From Myxococcales bacterium (lineage in GTDB: Bacteria; Myxococcota_A; Polyangia; Polyangiales; Polyangiaceae), in the NCBI GenBank assembly GCA_025359105.1, contig JANYHK010000078.1, positions 1 to 38,450 on the forward strand: 38,450 bases of DNA, written 5' to 3'. The notes below the pieces were generated by a model that was given only the letters and a program-made list of their open reading frames with translations, was not told the DNA's origin and searched no databases. A program made the position numbers and the translations under genes. This document shows, piece by piece, positions 15,047-24,691 of the stretch (position 1 is its first letter; the number at the start of each line of letters is the position of its first letter).

Positions 15047-16723
15047 GTGACGCTCAAAAAGTGTGCTCTCACTGTTCTCTTCTTCACCGCCATCCTCGTC
15101 TCCTCGCTCTCGGCGTGCTCGAGCAACGGGGACGGACCAGGCTTCGACCCGACGGATGGCATCGACGGGGGCAAGGACGTCGGCACCGGTGGAGGCGACA
15201 AGATCTGCCTGCTCAACAACTGTGACGTCGATCGCGACTGCGGGGACTGCACCGGCGGGCGCACCAAGTGCCTGCAGGCCGAGCACCGCTGCATCGCGTG
15301 TCAGCCGGGGTCGGCGGGGACGTGCAAGCAAGGCCAGTACTGCACCAAGTACGGCGACTGCGTGCCGAACGGGACCACGTGCGCGGCCGACGCGAAGGGA
15401 ACCCCCACGATCAGCTGCAACGCCGACACCGACTGCGCGGCGTGCGATCCGCACCACAAGGTCTGCGACGCGGCCGCCCACAAGTGCGTCGGCTGCCTCG
15501 GATCGAACGTGACCAACTGCCAGTCGACCGACACGTGCGTGAACGACACCTGCACCCCCAAGTGCCCCGCCCAGTGCACGGCCGACGCCGACTGCGGCCA
15601 GTGCGGCGCGCCCGGCAAGGAGGCGCACGCGTGCAACAACCACCGCTGCGCGCAGTGCTCGGCGACCAAGAAGTGCCCGAACGGCTTGGAGTGCGACGTC
15701 AAGCACGGTGCCTGCGTGGCGCTCTGTGGCCAGCCTGGCCAGCCCCAGGTCTGCGCCAACGACGCCGAGTGCGCCGGATGCAAGGGCGGCGCGACGCACT
15801 GCAACGTGCCCGTCAACGGCGGCAACGGCAAGTGCGCCCTCGCGGCGCCGGGGTGCAGCGATCTCGGCAAGGGCGTCATCACGCTGCCCGAGCCGTTCAG
15901 CAGCGTGACCAACTTGTGCTCGAACGACAACGACTGTTCGAGCGTCAACGCCAACATCAACGTCGGCAAGATGCTCCGCGACCTGACGGGCATCGGCGCC
16001 ATCCACGACGCGAGCATCGCCTACCCGATGCACGCGTGCGCAAGCGTGACCATCCCGCTCATCAAGAAGGACTGCGGCGTCTGCGTTCCGTGCAAACAAG
16101 ATGCAGACTGCACGGACATCGACATCGCCAAGTTCGCCGGGGACGCGTTCGGGCCGCTCGGCAGCGTGGCCGCGGCGATCCTCCTCGACAAGGTGTTCGG
16201 CCCCAACGACCACAAGGTGCACATGTACTGCGAGCCGGTGGTCGACGGGTACGGCGTCTGCGCGCCGTGCTCGAACATCCTGCGGGCGTGCGGCGGCGAG
16301 CCACCGCCCTCCGCCGGCGCGCCGTGCGATCACGACATCTGCACGGCGGGCGGCCCCCTCGGAACGCAGTGCGAGCAGTGCACGGCCGACGTGTGCGCGC
16401 ACGACCAGTACTGCTGCGACGCGAAGAACGGACTCTGGGACGCGCTCTGCAAGCGCGAGGTCGACGAGTACTGCACCACCAAGTCGTGCGCGGATCCCGA
16501 CACCTGCCAGTTCAAGAAGGCCGGCTGGTACTGCAGCACGCTGCAGGTCGGCTCGAGCTACCAGTGCGACGACAAGCAGCAGATCGTCATCGGGTATCAG
16601 TGCCAGAGCCAGCCGACGCAGAAGTACTGTCACAAGACCGGGCCAAACCCGAAGGACACGGCCGTCCTCGCGCCGCCTGGCGACGGCGGCACGCAGGTGC
16701 CGGACTGCTTCACTACACAGTAA
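15047..16723 (+). CDS. Large cysteine-rich surface lipoprotein
   Basis: 558 residues from a GTG at 15047; no in-frame ATG lies nearby upstream and this start gives a proper signal with lipobox LSAC (C24). By hand count the mature part has more than 60 cysteines. A C-x-x-D-x-D/E-C pattern recurs at least six times (CDVDRDCGDC, CNADTDCAAC, CTADADCGQC, CANDAECAGC, CSNDNDCSS, CKQDADCTD), suggesting small disulfide modules; the Asp-rich loops could bind calcium, though that is speculation. A C-terminal block (CTADVCAHDQYCC...WDALC) is of a type I associate with myxobacterial Cys-rich secreted proteins. Exact function unknown. It is divergent from the PHM-like operon and converges with the esterase gene. 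Confidence 0.82.
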   Translation: MTLKKCALTVLFFTAILVSSLSACSSNGDGPGFDPTDGIDGGKDVGTGGGDKICLLNNCDVDRDCGDCTGGRTKCLQAEHRCIACQPGSAGTCKQGQYCTKYGDCVPNGTTCAADAKGTPTISCNADTDCAACDPHHKVCDAAAHKCVGCLGSNVTNCQSTDTCVNDTCTPKCPAQCTADADCGQCGAPGKEAHACNNHRCAQCSATKKCPNGLECDVKHGACVALCGQPGQPQVCANDAECAGCKGGATHCNVPVNGGNGKCALAAPGCSDLGKGVITLPEPFSSVTNLCSNDNDCSSVNANINVGKMLRDLTGIGAIHDASIAYPMHACASVTIPLIKKDCGVCVPCKQDADCTDIDIAKFAGDAFGPLGSVAAAILLDKVFGPNDHKVHMYCEPVVDGYGVCAPCSNILRACGGEPPPSAGAPCDHDICTAGGPLGTQCEQCTADVCAHDQYCCDAKNGLWDALCKREVDEYCTTKSCADPDTCQFKKAGWYCSTLQVGSSYQCDDKQQIVIGYQCQSQPTQKYCHKTGPNPKDTAVLAPPGDGGTQVPDCFTTQ

Positions 16724-16772
16724 TCGGACCGCTGCTTACGGCGGCCCGGCGGGTCTCGGCTCTCGTCGCCAA

Positions 16773-18008
16773 TCAGCGCCCGGGTCCGAGCAAGAACGCG
16801 AGGCCCCCGGGCAACCGCTCGGCCCAGTAGACCTCGCTGTGCTGGCCGCCGGGCTGTACCACGTAATGCAGCGTCGTCCCTTCGGCGTAGCCGTCGGTCT
16901 TGTACGCTTGGGCGAGCTTGGCGGTGTTCGTGACGTCGTCGTTGCTCGGACCGGAGTCGCCGCTGTCGACGTAGACCTTGAGCGGGCGCTGCGCCTGCTG
17001 GGGGACTTTGGCGACGTCGCCGAGGATCTGGGTACCATTCCACCACGTCGACGGGCTCATCGCGCCGACGAGGCCGAAGACGTCGGAGTGGTAGACGCCG
17101 GCGTACGTGGAGATGAGGCCGCCGAGGGACGAGCCGCAGAGCGCGGTCTGATCGCGCGTCGTCAGCGTGCGCAGCTCGGCGTCGACCATCGGCTTGATCT
17201 CGTCGGTGATCATCTTGACGTAAAGGTCGCCCTTGCCCGACGGCGGCATCGTGTATTCGTTCATGCGGTCGGCGGTGTTCTCGATGCCGACGACGATCGC
17301 CTCGCGGGCGCTGCCGTCCTCGGCCGCAGCGTCCATGGTCTCGTCGACCTTCCACTCGTTGCCGCCGAACGCGGCGCTTGCGTCGAAGAGGTTCTGCCCG
17401 TCGTGCATGTAGAGGACGGGGAGACGGGCGCGCGTGTTCTCGAGGTAGGTGGGCGGCAGGTACAGCCAGATGCCGCGCGTGCTGGGCAGGATCTTCGAGG
17501 TGAACTGCGCCCAGTGCACGGCATACGTGCCCTGCTTCACTGTGAAGTGCGGATAAACGTCGAGGACCTGACCGGGGGCGAGCTTGTAGTTGGGGCCGCG
17601 CGACCAGGTCGCGTCGTCGAGGAGCGGCTTGAGCTCGATGGGGGCGGACAGGGCCGGAAGCGTCAGGAGCCAGGTGTCGTCGGCTCCTGCGGTCGCGGCC
17701 ACGCCCTTGTCCCAGGAGAGGGAGCCGCCCGATCCGCGGAGCGCGACCGCGTGAGTGCCGGCCGGGTAGTGGACGCGGACCGTCGTGAGGGCAGGGCCCG
17801 CGTCGGCAGCGGGGGGGGTCGGGTCGGCGTCCGCAGCGCCACCGTCCGCGGGCAAGCCTGCGTCGTTGCCGTTCGAGGGTGCACCGCTGCTGCTGCTGCT
17901 GCTGCCGCCGTCGGGCGGCGTGCCGGTCGCGGGGAGGTTGCCCGCCGACTGCGGCGCGGCGCACGCCGCGAGCGCGCCAAGGAACACGCAAAGGATGGGG
18001 AAGCGCAT
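16773..18008 (-). CDS. Esterase lipoprotein, esterase D / Fes-like alpha/beta hydrolase
   Basis: 411 residues from the ATG at 18008, which gives a lipoprotein signal (MRFPILCVFLGALAAC); earlier ATGs add non-signal sequence. After a Gly/Ser/DAG linker comes a beta-sandwich-like region resembling a carbohydrate-module or enterochelin-esterase N-terminal domain (about residues 75-150). The hydrolase follows with LPVLYMHDGQNLFD, nucleophile S294 in GSSLGG, a likely Asp in YVDSGDSG and the His in GGQHSE. Members cleave siderophore, feruloyl, acetyl or mycolyl esters; the substrate is not evident. A perfect 14-bp palindrome lies 22-35 bp upstream. Confidence 0.85.
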   Translation of the reverse strand: MRFPILCVFLGALAACAAPQSAGNLPATGTPPDGGSSSSSSGAPSNGNDAGLPADGGAADADPTPPAADAGPALTTVRVHYPAGTHAVALRGSGGSLSWDKGVAATAGADDTWLLTLPALSAPIELKPLLDDATWSRGPNYKLAPGQVLDVYPHFTVKQGTYAVHWAQFTSKILPSTRGIWLYLPPTYLENTRARLPVLYMHDGQNLFDASAAFGGNEWKVDETMDAAAEDGSAREAIVVGIENTADRMNEYTMPPSGKGDLYVKMITDEIKPMVDAELRTLTTRDQTALCGSSLGGLISTYAGVYHSDVFGLVGAMSPSTWWNGTQILGDVAKVPQQAQRPLKVYVDSGDSGPSNDDVTNTAKLAQAYKTDGYAEGTTLHYVVQPGGQHSEVYWAERLPGGLAFLLGPGR

Positions 18009-18029
18009 CGGCGCATGGAAATGACCGTA

Positions 18030-18043
18030 ACTCAGGCCTGAGT
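18030..18043. promoter_or_regulatory. Perfect 14-bp palindrome, candidate operator of the esterase gene
   Basis: ACTCAGGCCTGAGT is fully symmetric and sits 22-35 bp upstream of the esterase start, in the 139-bp divergent region shared with the next gene. Confidence 0.4.
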
Positions 18044-18147
18044 CAAGCCTCGCCCCCTCCGGAACCGCCATTCGACCGCGCATGGGCCCAGAAATGAAGG
18101 CTCGAGCAACCGTTCCATGAAGAGGACGGGTGCTCTAGGCTTGGACG

Positions 18148-19623
18148 ATGCGCTGGGCGTCCGTCGGGATCGTGCTGCCGGTGGCGCTGATCTGCTGCAA
18201 AGACGAGGGAATCAACCCTGTCCCCGGCGCCCCGGTGGGGTACCTGTCGGGGAGCCGCCTCCGCGCGCGCGTTCGCTCGAGCGTGCCTGGCGCGCGCCTG
18301 CTCGCCGGCTGGCGCGACACGACGCTGGGGGTGGACTGCTCCTTCGTCACGGCCGAGGACGGCGAGACGCGGTGCGTGCCGGCGGGCGCCCAGATCGTCT
18401 TCCTCGACCCGCTCTGCGCATCGCCGGTCGGCGTCGTGAACCCGGATTGCGCCGCCAACGGGCCGCCGCGCTTCGCCAGCGCGACTTTTCTGTCCGATGC
18501 GACGTGCTCGGGCGTCGTCCGCGCGTACCGGCTCGGCGACGAGGTCACGCTGCGCAGCCGGCACGTCTACATCGGCGGCGGCGCGAGCGGCGCCTGCTTG
18601 CGCGCCACGCAGCTCGATCCGGCGGCGGTCGCCTACGGTCTCGAGCCCGTCGCGCCCGAAGCGCTCGTGAAGGGCACGCTCACGCACACGCCCAAGACCG
18701 ATCGGCTAGGCCTCGAGGTGCTCGTCGCCGACGACGGCGCCCGCCAGGTGAGCGGTCTCTACGACGTCGGGACCCGGCGGCGCTGCTTCTCGATCGCCGG
18801 TGCCATCGGCGGAGGCGAGGACCGCTGCATCCCCGACGCCGTAGCGTGGGCGACGTACGCCGCCGACGCCAAGTGCGCCTCGAAGGTGGCCTACCAGGTT
18901 CATCCGACGACGAGCTGCCCGGCACCGAGCGTCGTCGTCGCGTACGGCTACGACGGGTGCGACGTGCGCGCGAGCTACTTCACGCCGGGCGCAACGGTCG
19001 ACATCAACCAGGTCTTTTCCGGCTCGGCGCCGGTATGTACGTCGCTGCGCCAGCAGCCGGCGCTGTACACCACGCTCGAGCGCGACCACGTCTTCTTCCA
19101 GGTCGGCGCGCCGCTCGCGGCGGCGACCTTCGCGCCGCTGCGCGCGCAGACGACCGGCCTGGGCCGTCTCGCCGTCCCGGTCCTCGCGGCCGGTGACGGC
19201 ACCGAGCTCGCCCCGCCGCGCACCGACACGTTCTTCGACACGACGCTCGGCGCGCCGTGCCGCGCGTACATCTTCCCCGACGGCGCGAAGCGGTGCATTC
19301 CGAGCGACGCCCTGCCCATCGCGTCACCCAGCTACTCCGACGAGGCCTGCACGAGCGAGATCGTCGGCGTCCCGGAAGCCCCCGGCTGCGCGGAGACCAC
19401 CGTCCCGTCGTACGGCGTGCGCGTTTCCGGGAGCGCGTGCGCGACCGAGGTCGCGGCGTCGCGGCTCGTCAGGCTCGGCGCGGAGCTCCAGAAGCTGCGC
19501 GCCTACTATACGAACGACGCGAACGGCGCCTGCGTCCGGCAGGCGCAGGGCGGCACGTTCGCATCGGTCGGAGCCGACGTCCCGACGTCGTCGCTCGCCG
19601 TGGTCACCGAGACCATCGAATAG
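18148..19623 (+). CDS. Secreted protein of three related Cys-containing modules
   Basis: 491 residues. A short signal (MRWASVGIVLPVALICC) may end in a non-canonical lipobox. The rest consists of three diverged copies of a module of about 150 residues. Each has a C...DG..RC(I/V)P core (ETRCVPAG near residue 72, EDRCIPDA near 227, AKRCIPSD near 385), then a Cys, a short ...LG... strand and a G-x-C-x-R-like end (SGACLR, APVCTSLR, NGACVR). I do not recognise the family and assign no function. The triplication is the main structural clue. It is divergent from the esterase gene and shares its upstream region. Confidence 0.8.
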   Translation: MRWASVGIVLPVALICCKDEGINPVPGAPVGYLSGSRLRARVRSSVPGARLLAGWRDTTLGVDCSFVTAEDGETRCVPAGAQIVFLDPLCASPVGVVNPDCAANGPPRFASATFLSDATCSGVVRAYRLGDEVTLRSRHVYIGGGASGACLRATQLDPAAVAYGLEPVAPEALVKGTLTHTPKTDRLGLEVLVADDGARQVSGLYDVGTRRRCFSIAGAIGGGEDRCIPDAVAWATYAADAKCASKVAYQVHPTTSCPAPSVVVAYGYDGCDVRASYFTPGATVDINQVFSGSAPVCTSLRQQPALYTTLERDHVFFQVGAPLAAATFAPLRAQTTGLGRLAVPVLAAGDGTELAPPRTDTFFDTTLGAPCRAYIFPDGAKRCIPSDALPIASPSYSDEACTSEIVGVPEAPGCAETTVPSYGVRVSGSACATEVAASRLVRLGAELQKLRAYYTNDANGACVRQAQGGTFASVGADVPTSSLAVVTETIE

Positions 19624-19663
19624 ACCAGGCACGGGCGACCCTCGCCTGCTCTTCAGGTGATCC

Positions 19664-20392
19664 TCAGGTGCCCTTCGGCTTCGCCCACACGCCGAACATG
19701 TAGTGGCCGGTGCCGTCGCCGTCGACCTCGATGTGGAAGTCGTACTCGGCGTCGTCGTCCATGCACCAGCTCTTGTCGAACTCGATGATCGCGACGGGGT
19801 GCGACGTCTTGTCGTCGGCGATGAGCGCGCCGCCCGGCTTGGTGACGAGGATGTCGAGATCCTTGATCCCGGCGTCGGCGACGGCGAAGTAGCGGTAGCA
19901 CATGCCGCCGGCGAGCTTGATCTTGTAGGTGTCGCGCTTGTCGTGCACGTGGTGGAGCTTGCCGAGGACCGGCTTTGCGTACTCGGCGAGGCCCGTCGGA
20001 CCGCCACACTTCTTGATGAGCGTCTCGAAGTCCGCCTTGGCTTCGCCCTGGAGCGACGTGCCCTGCCAGCACTCCTTGTCGCCGACGGTCTTCTTGGGGA
20101 ACGTCGACTTGGGCGCGCCCTTCTTGAGGAGGGGGGTCATGGTGACCGTCGCGCCGTGCTCGGTCTCGTGCGGATCGTCGTAGTCCTTCGGCTTCGTCGC
20201 CGGCGGATCTTTGGTCGCCGCGGTCGCCGAGGTGGCCGGCGTGTCGGTGGCCGGGGTGGTCGGCGTGGTCGGGGTGGTCGGGGTGGTCGGCGTCGGCGCG
20301 CCCGTGTTCTCCGCGGTGACCGGCGCGGGCTTGCTACCGCACGCGACGAGGAGACTCAGCGCGACCAACGAGGCGAGGCTCTTCAAATGCAT
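19664..20392 (-). CDS. Lipoprotein with Pro/Thr-repeat linker, function unknown
   Basis: 242 residues from the ATG at 20392, giving lipobox LVAC (C18). [11 protein letters not shown] linker is followed by a soluble domain with four Cys ([26 protein letters not shown]) and a beta-rich C-terminal half ([33 protein letters not shown]). That half looks like the pre-peptidase/DUF type of domain often found on secreted bacterial proteins. No catalytic motif is visible. The gene is divergent from the propeller lipoprotein across 87 bp. Confidence 0.75.
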   Translation of the reverse strand: MHLKSLASLVALSLLVACGSKPAPVTAENTGAPTPTTPTTPTTPTTPATDTPATSATAATKDPPATKPKDYDDPHETEHGATVTMTPLLKKGAPKSTFPKKTVGDKECWQGTSLQGEAKADFETLIKKCGGPTGLAEYAKPVLGKLHHVHDKRDTYKIKLAGGMCYRYFAVADAGIKDLDILVTKPGGALIADDKTSHPVAIIEFDKSWCMDDDAEYDFHIEVDGDGTGHYMFGVWAKPKGT

Positions 20393-20479
20393 GGCCAAAC
20401 GGTATCCGCACCTGCGCGGGGCGGTCAACGCGCGCGGCGGGTCTACCGAGGGGCCGGAGATGCCGTTACGATAGCGGAC

Positions 20480-21532
20480 ATGACCAAGGGGATCCTTTCG
20501 CTGGGTGTGGTGGGGCTGGCTGGTGCGTGGGGGCTGGCGGCGTGCTCGAGCTCGAGCTCGCCGCCGTCGACGCCGTCGGGCGACGCGGGCAGCGCTGCCG
20601 AGGCAGCGACGAGCGCCGACGCCGGAAAGGACACGGCACCGCCGCCGGCAGACGGCAGCGGCGGCGGCGGCGTCGCGTGGCGCTCGGTCGTCGGCTCCGG
20701 CGGCTTCTTCGGGCAGACGTTCGACGACGCGACGTGGGCCGGGCGCACAGTCGCCGATCGCACCCTCTTCGCCGTCACGTGCTGGGGCAACCAGAACGGC
20801 TGGGTCTCGGGCGCCGGCGGGTTCGTCGCGCACACCGAGAACGGCGGCGCGGCGTGGTCGCCTCAAGACGCGGGCCTCGGCGGGGACCTGTACGCGATCC
20901 GCTTCGGCTCACCGTCGCTGGGCGTCGTCGCCGGCGCGGGCGGCGCGCTCGCAGTGACGAGCGACGGCGGCGCGCACTGGACCAAGGCCGTGAGCGGCGT
21001 CACGACGAGCCTGCGCGGCGCGACCGTCGCCGGCGCGGCGTCGATCCTGTTCGTCGTCGGCGACGGCGGCACCGTCCTTCGCTCGGGCAACGGCGGCGGG
21101 TCGTGGGCGCGTGTCGACGTGCCCGGCGCCGGCGATCTGCGGGGCGTCGCGACGGACGGGACCGCGCACGTGGTCCTCGCGGTCGACGCGCTCGGCGCGA
21201 TCTGGTCGAGCACCGATCGCGGCCTCTCCTTCGCGCGAGAAGCGCTGGCTCCGGCTGGCCTCGACGCGATCGCGCTCTCCGACGACGGCGCGCGGGCGCT
21301 CGCGGTCGGGCGGGCCGGGACCGCGCTCACACGCGACGCCGCCGGCGCCTGGACGCGCCTCGCCACCGGGACCACCTCGGATCTTCATGCGGCGCTCGTG
21401 GACGGCGACGCCACGCGCCTCTACGTGGCCGGCGAATCGGGCACGCTGCTGACGAGCGGCGATCGCGGTGCACACTGGGGAGCCGCGCCGCTCACGACGA
21501 GCGCCGCGCTCTACGGGCTGGAGGACCTATGA
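20480..21532 (+). CDS. BNR / Ycf48-like beta-propeller lipoprotein
   Basis: 350 residues from the ATG at 20480 with lipobox LAAC (C22) and a Ser-rich linker. The mature part repeats the blade pattern G-x-G-G-x-(6-9)-S/T-x-D/N-G-G-x-x-W ([51 protein letters not shown]), the hallmark of sialidase-type BNR or Ycf48/HCF136 propellers. The Asp-box turns are well preserved; no enzymatic residues are seen, so a binding or assembly role is more likely. Its stop overlaps the thiolase start (ATGA), an odd pairing of an envelope lipoprotein with a cytoplasmic enzyme. Confidence 0.8.
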   Translation: MTKGILSLGVVGLAGAWGLAACSSSSSPPSTPSGDAGSAAEAATSADAGKDTAPPPADGSGGGGVAWRSVVGSGGFFGQTFDDATWAGRTVADRTLFAVTCWGNQNGWVSGAGGFVAHTENGGAAWSPQDAGLGGDLYAIRFGSPSLGVVAGAGGALAVTSDGGAHWTKAVSGVTTSLRGATVAGAASILFVVGDGGTVLRSGNGGGSWARVDVPGAGDLRGVATDGTAHVVLAVDALGAIWSSTDRGLSFAREALAPAGLDAIALSDDGARALAVGRAGTALTRDAAGAWTRLATGTTSDLHAALVDGDATRLYVAGESGTLLTSGDRGAHWGAAPLTTSAALYGLEDL

Positions 21533-22764
21533 AGCTGTCAGCCGCCTACGTCCTCGACGCCGTCCGCACGCCACGGGGCCGCGGCCGCGCTGGCAAGCGT
21601 TCCCTCTCCGGCGTTCACCCGCAAGAGCTCGTCGTCCGAGCGCTGAAGGCGCTCGCGGCGCGCGGCAAGATCTCCGAAAAGGACGTCGACGACGTGGTCC
21701 TCGGATGCGTCTCGCAGGCCGGTGAGCAAGGCTCGAACCTCGCCCGCAACGCGGTGCTCGCGGCGGGCTGGCCGCAGGAGGTCGGCGGCACCACGCTGAA
21801 CCGCTTCTGCGGCTCGGGGCTGCAGGCGGTGAACTTTGCAGCGATGGGCGTCGCGTCGGGCGCCCAGGATCTCGTCGTCGCGGGCGGCGTCGAGAGCATG
21901 TCGCGCGCGCCGATGGGCTCCGACGGCGGCGGCCTCGACGGCAACAACATGGCGCTACGAAGGCGCGTCTTCCAGGTGCCGCAAGGCATCAGCGCCGATC
22001 TCATCGCGACGCTCGAGGGCTTTTCGCGCGCGGAGATCGACGCCTTCGCGCTCGGTTCGCAGGAACGCGCCGCCAAGGCGATCGCGGCGGGCGCCTTCGC
22101 GGGCAGCCTCGTTCCGGTGACGGACGACGACGGCAAGACGCTCCTCGCCGCCGACGAGCTCCCCCGCGCCACGACGCCGGAGGGGCTCGCCAAGCTGGAG
22201 GCCTCGTTCGCCACGTTCGGCGCGTCGCCGGCCGACGAAGCCGGGCGCACGTTCGACCAGCTCGCGCTCCTCGGCTACCCGCAGGCCACCGCGATCACGC
22301 ACGTGCATACGGCAGGCAATTCGAGCGGGATTGCCGACGGCGCCGCGGTCGTCGCGCTCGCGTCGGAGGCGTTCGTGAAGGAGCGCGGGCTCAAGCCCCG
22401 CGCGCGCATCCGGGCAATGGCCACACTCGGAAGCGAGCCGGTCATCATGCTGACGGCGCCGGGCCCTGTGTCGCAGAAGGCGCTGAAGCGCGCGGGGATG
22501 ACGGTGAAAGACATCGATCTCTGGGAGATCAACGAGGCGTTCGCGGCCGTCGTCCTGCAGACCACGCGGAGCCTCGGCATCGATCCGGCGCGCATCAACG
22601 TGAACGGCGGCGCGATCGCGCTGGGTCATCCCCTCGGCGCGACCGGCGCGATGCTCCTCGGCACGGTGATCGACGAGCTCGAGCGTCGCAACCTGACTAC
22701 CGGCCTCGTCACCTTGTGCATCGGCGGCGGGCAGGGCATCGCGACGATCGTCGAGCGCGTTTAG
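21529..22764 (+). CDS. Acetyl-CoA acyltransferase (thiolase)
   Basis: 411 residues, normal for the family. Nucleophile C94 in [10 protein letters not shown], catalytic H367 in [16 protein letters not shown] and base C397 in CIGGGQG are all present, as is the HTAGNSS CoA loop. The enzyme cleaves 3-ketoacyl-CoA in the last step of beta-oxidation, or runs in reverse to condense acetyl-CoA; the two cannot be separated from sequence alone. With the dienoyl-CoA reductase at 11544 it points to active fatty-acid breakdown, though the two genes are 9 kb apart. It is coupled to the propeller gene by a 4-base overlap. Confidence 0.93.
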   Translation: MKLSAAYVLDAVRTPRGRGRAGKRSLSGVHPQELVVRALKALAARGKISEKDVDDVVLGCVSQAGEQGSNLARNAVLAAGWPQEVGGTTLNRFCGSGLQAVNFAAMGVASGAQDLVVAGGVESMSRAPMGSDGGGLDGNNMALRRRVFQVPQGISADLIATLEGFSRAEIDAFALGSQERAAKAIAAGAFAGSLVPVTDDDGKTLLAADELPRATTPEGLAKLEASFATFGASPADEAGRTFDQLALLGYPQATAITHVHTAGNSSGIADGAAVVALASEAFVKERGLKPRARIRAMATLGSEPVIMLTAPGPVSQKALKRAGMTVKDIDLWEINEAFAAVVLQTTRSLGIDPARINVNGGAIALGHPLGATGAMLLGTVIDELERRNLTTGLVTLCIGGGQGIATIVERV

Positions 22765-22818
22765 GTGACTCGCCACCTATCCAGATAGTTGGCGGTGACG
22801 CTGCGTGATCGCACGGGT

Positions 22819-23637
22819 CTAGGGGCCGCCCGCGTCGCCGGTGTCTGGGTCGAAGGCGGCGTCGGTGCCGCCGTCTCCGTGCGCCGGATCGGCGACGCCG
22901 CCGCCGGTGGCGATGATGAAGGCTTGCAGATCGCTCATCGTTCCGTTGAACACGTCGAGATCGACCTTCTCGTGGATGCCGGGCACCGCCCCGTGATCGG
23001 AGCCTTGCCAGAACTTCCAGCCCGTCCACTTCGACGGCATCCGAGGGCATTTCACGCCCCAGTTGGCGACCCACAGGGGGTAGTCGACGAACTGCGCGCC
23101 GATGCTCCCGCTCATGCCCGCCATCGTGTAGACGAGCGGCTTGCGACCGGTCGCCGCCTCGACCGTCTGTAGCCAGCTGTGCACCTTCGCCTGCAGGCGT
23201 AGCGCCCCGACCCCTTCGGTGACCTCGACGTCGAGGACCGGTGGCAGATCGCCCGGCTCGAGCGTCCCCATCTTGTCCAGCAGGACGTTGGCCTGCGCCA
23301 CGGGATCCTGCGACGGGCGGAAGTACTGGTACGCGCCGCGCACGACGCCCGCCTCCTTCGCGCCGGACCAGTTCGCGTCGAAGCGCGGATCCTCGAACTT
23401 GGTCCCGTCGCTCACGCGGATGAACGCGAACGCGTGGCCGCTGCTCTTCACCTGCGCCCAGTCGATCTTCTGCTGGTAGTACGAGACGTCGATCCCTTTC
23501 AACGTGCTGCCGGACGCGCAGACGCTGAGGGCGTCGTCCTGGCTCGTCGGATCCGACGAGGACGTGGCGCCCCCGCAGGCGGCGGCTGCGGAGACGGCGA
23601 GCGGAACGGCGACGACGGCGAGGATCCTCTTCAGCAT
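22819..23637 (-). CDS. GH25-family lysozyme lipoprotein
   Basis: 272 residues from the ATG at 23637, which gives a lipoprotein-type signal (MLKRILAVVAVPLAVSAAAAC). GH25 motifs are complete: GIDVSYYQ with the first catalytic Asp, PPVLDVEV with the DxE pair, FIRVSDG, and the final WQGSDHGAVPGI...VDLDVFNG. These enzymes cleave the beta-1,4 link between N-acetylmuramic acid and N-acetylglucosamine by a neighbouring-group mechanism. In a presumed predatory myxobacterium a surface or secreted role against prey walls is plausible but not shown. The C-terminus ends in a DGG/DAGG tail. A short inverted repeat lies 28-42 bp upstream. Confidence 0.92.
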   Translation of the reverse strand: MLKRILAVVAVPLAVSAAAACGGATSSSDPTSQDDALSVCASGSTLKGIDVSYYQQKIDWAQVKSSGHAFAFIRVSDGTKFEDPRFDANWSGAKEAGVVRGAYQYFRPSQDPVAQANVLLDKMGTLEPGDLPPVLDVEVTEGVGALRLQAKVHSWLQTVEAATGRKPLVYTMAGMSGSIGAQFVDYPLWVANWGVKCPRMPSKWTGWKFWQGSDHGAVPGIHEKVDLDVFNGTMSDLQAFIIATGGGVADPAHGDGGTDAAFDPDTGDAGGP

Positions 23638-23664
23638 TCGAGCCGATATACGCACATCGTGTGC

Positions 23665-23679
23665 CACTGTAGTTCAGTG
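23665..23679. promoter_or_regulatory. Inverted repeat upstream of the lysozyme gene
   Basis: CACTG-TAGTT-CAGTG lies 28-42 bp upstream of the lysozyme start. It overlaps a TGTAGT direct repeat spaced by 10 bp (23668 and 23678), that is one helical turn. This fits an operator, unproven. Confidence 0.35.
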
Positions 23680-23842
23680 TAGTCGCGGTGGAGTATTCCA
23701 GCCGTGGAGCAATCTGACGCTCCAAGTTGCCGTTAAGTCTCAGGCTTGTCAGGCGGTAACCGGACGAACCTGGCGGATCACGCCGGAGCCAGACCTGCCT
23801 CGTCCTCGCATGGGATGGGAGCGCCGGCGCCCGGCGCGAGCG

Positions 23843-24640
23843 TCAGAACCAGACGTGCACGGCCAGCCACGCACCCAGGTTCCACGGCGAGGGATCCGTC
23901 GTCGGGGCCGAGGTCCCGCTAAGCTGCCTCGAGGCGACGAGCGGAACGTCGAGCACCCCCTGGGCGGCGAGGGCGACGTGCGGAGCGAGGCCCAAGAGCA
24001 GCGTCGGCTCGAGGTCGATCGCCACGAGCGAGTCCTGTGCGGTGCCGCGCGACGTGACCGCCGCCGAAGCCGCGTCCACGCCAACGAGCGTGTGGGTCGC
24101 GTGCGCGTAGGCGAGTGTCATGCCCGCTTTGGCCCAAAAACAGAGCCGAGCGCGATCGCACCATAGCCAGCCGAAGCGCGGCGCGATCACAACGACCAGC
24201 GTCCGCGTGTCGAGCGCGCGGATGTCGCCGCCGCCGGAGCGGGACGTGGAGGACGGCCAGATCGTCGCAGAGGCGCCGAGCGTCGTCATGCGCGTGACCC
24301 AGTCGACGGCGACGCGCGGCGCCTGGAAGGCGTGGACGCCCGGCTCACGGCCCAGGCCCCACGGCCCGACCACGTCGAGCGCTTGCTTCGGGTAGTAGTG
24401 GTCGGCGCCGTAGACACGCTCGTCGCGCACCGTCGCGAAGGCCAGCCCCGCCAGGCGCTCGAGGCCCACGAGGAGGCGCGCGCGCGCGGGCGACGTCTCG
24501 CCGTAGAGCTCCGGCTCGTCGTCCTCCGCGCGTGCGTGGGCGGGCGCCACGAACGACAGAACGGCGACGGCTCCCGCGACGAGGCGCGCGCGGGTCACGA
24601 CACACCGCGCCGTCCGCGCGTCCTCCACGAGGCCCTGCAT
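23843..24640 (-). CDS. Putative outer-membrane beta-barrel protein
   Basis: 265 residues from the ATG at 24640, or 251 from a GTG at 24598, which gives a more typical signal (VTRARLVAGAVAVLSFVAPA then HARA-ED). The mature protein alternates hydrophobic strands with charged loops and ends in the aromatic C-terminus LAVHVWF expected for BAM substrates. Trp/Cys pairs (WLWCDRARLCFW) suggest one disulfide. No family motif is recognised. It lies 205 bp upstream of the lysozyme gene on the same strand; the inverted repeat between them argues for separate promoters. Confidence 0.7.
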   Translation of the reverse strand: MQGLVEDARTARCVVTRARLVAGAVAVLSFVAPAHARAEDDEPELYGETSPARARLLVGLERLAGLAFATVRDERVYGADHYYPKQALDVVGPWGLGREPGVHAFQAPRVAVDWVTRMTTLGASATIWPSSTSRSGGGDIRALDTRTLVVVIAPRFGWLWCDRARLCFWAKAGMTLAYAHATHTLVGVDAASAAVTSRGTAQDSLVAIDLEPTLLLGLAPHVALAAQGVLDVPLVASRQLSGTSAPTTDPSPWNLGAWLAVHVWF

Positions 24641-24691
24641 GCCCGCATGGTACGAGACGACGACGTCGGATGCGCGCTATAGGAGCGTCCC

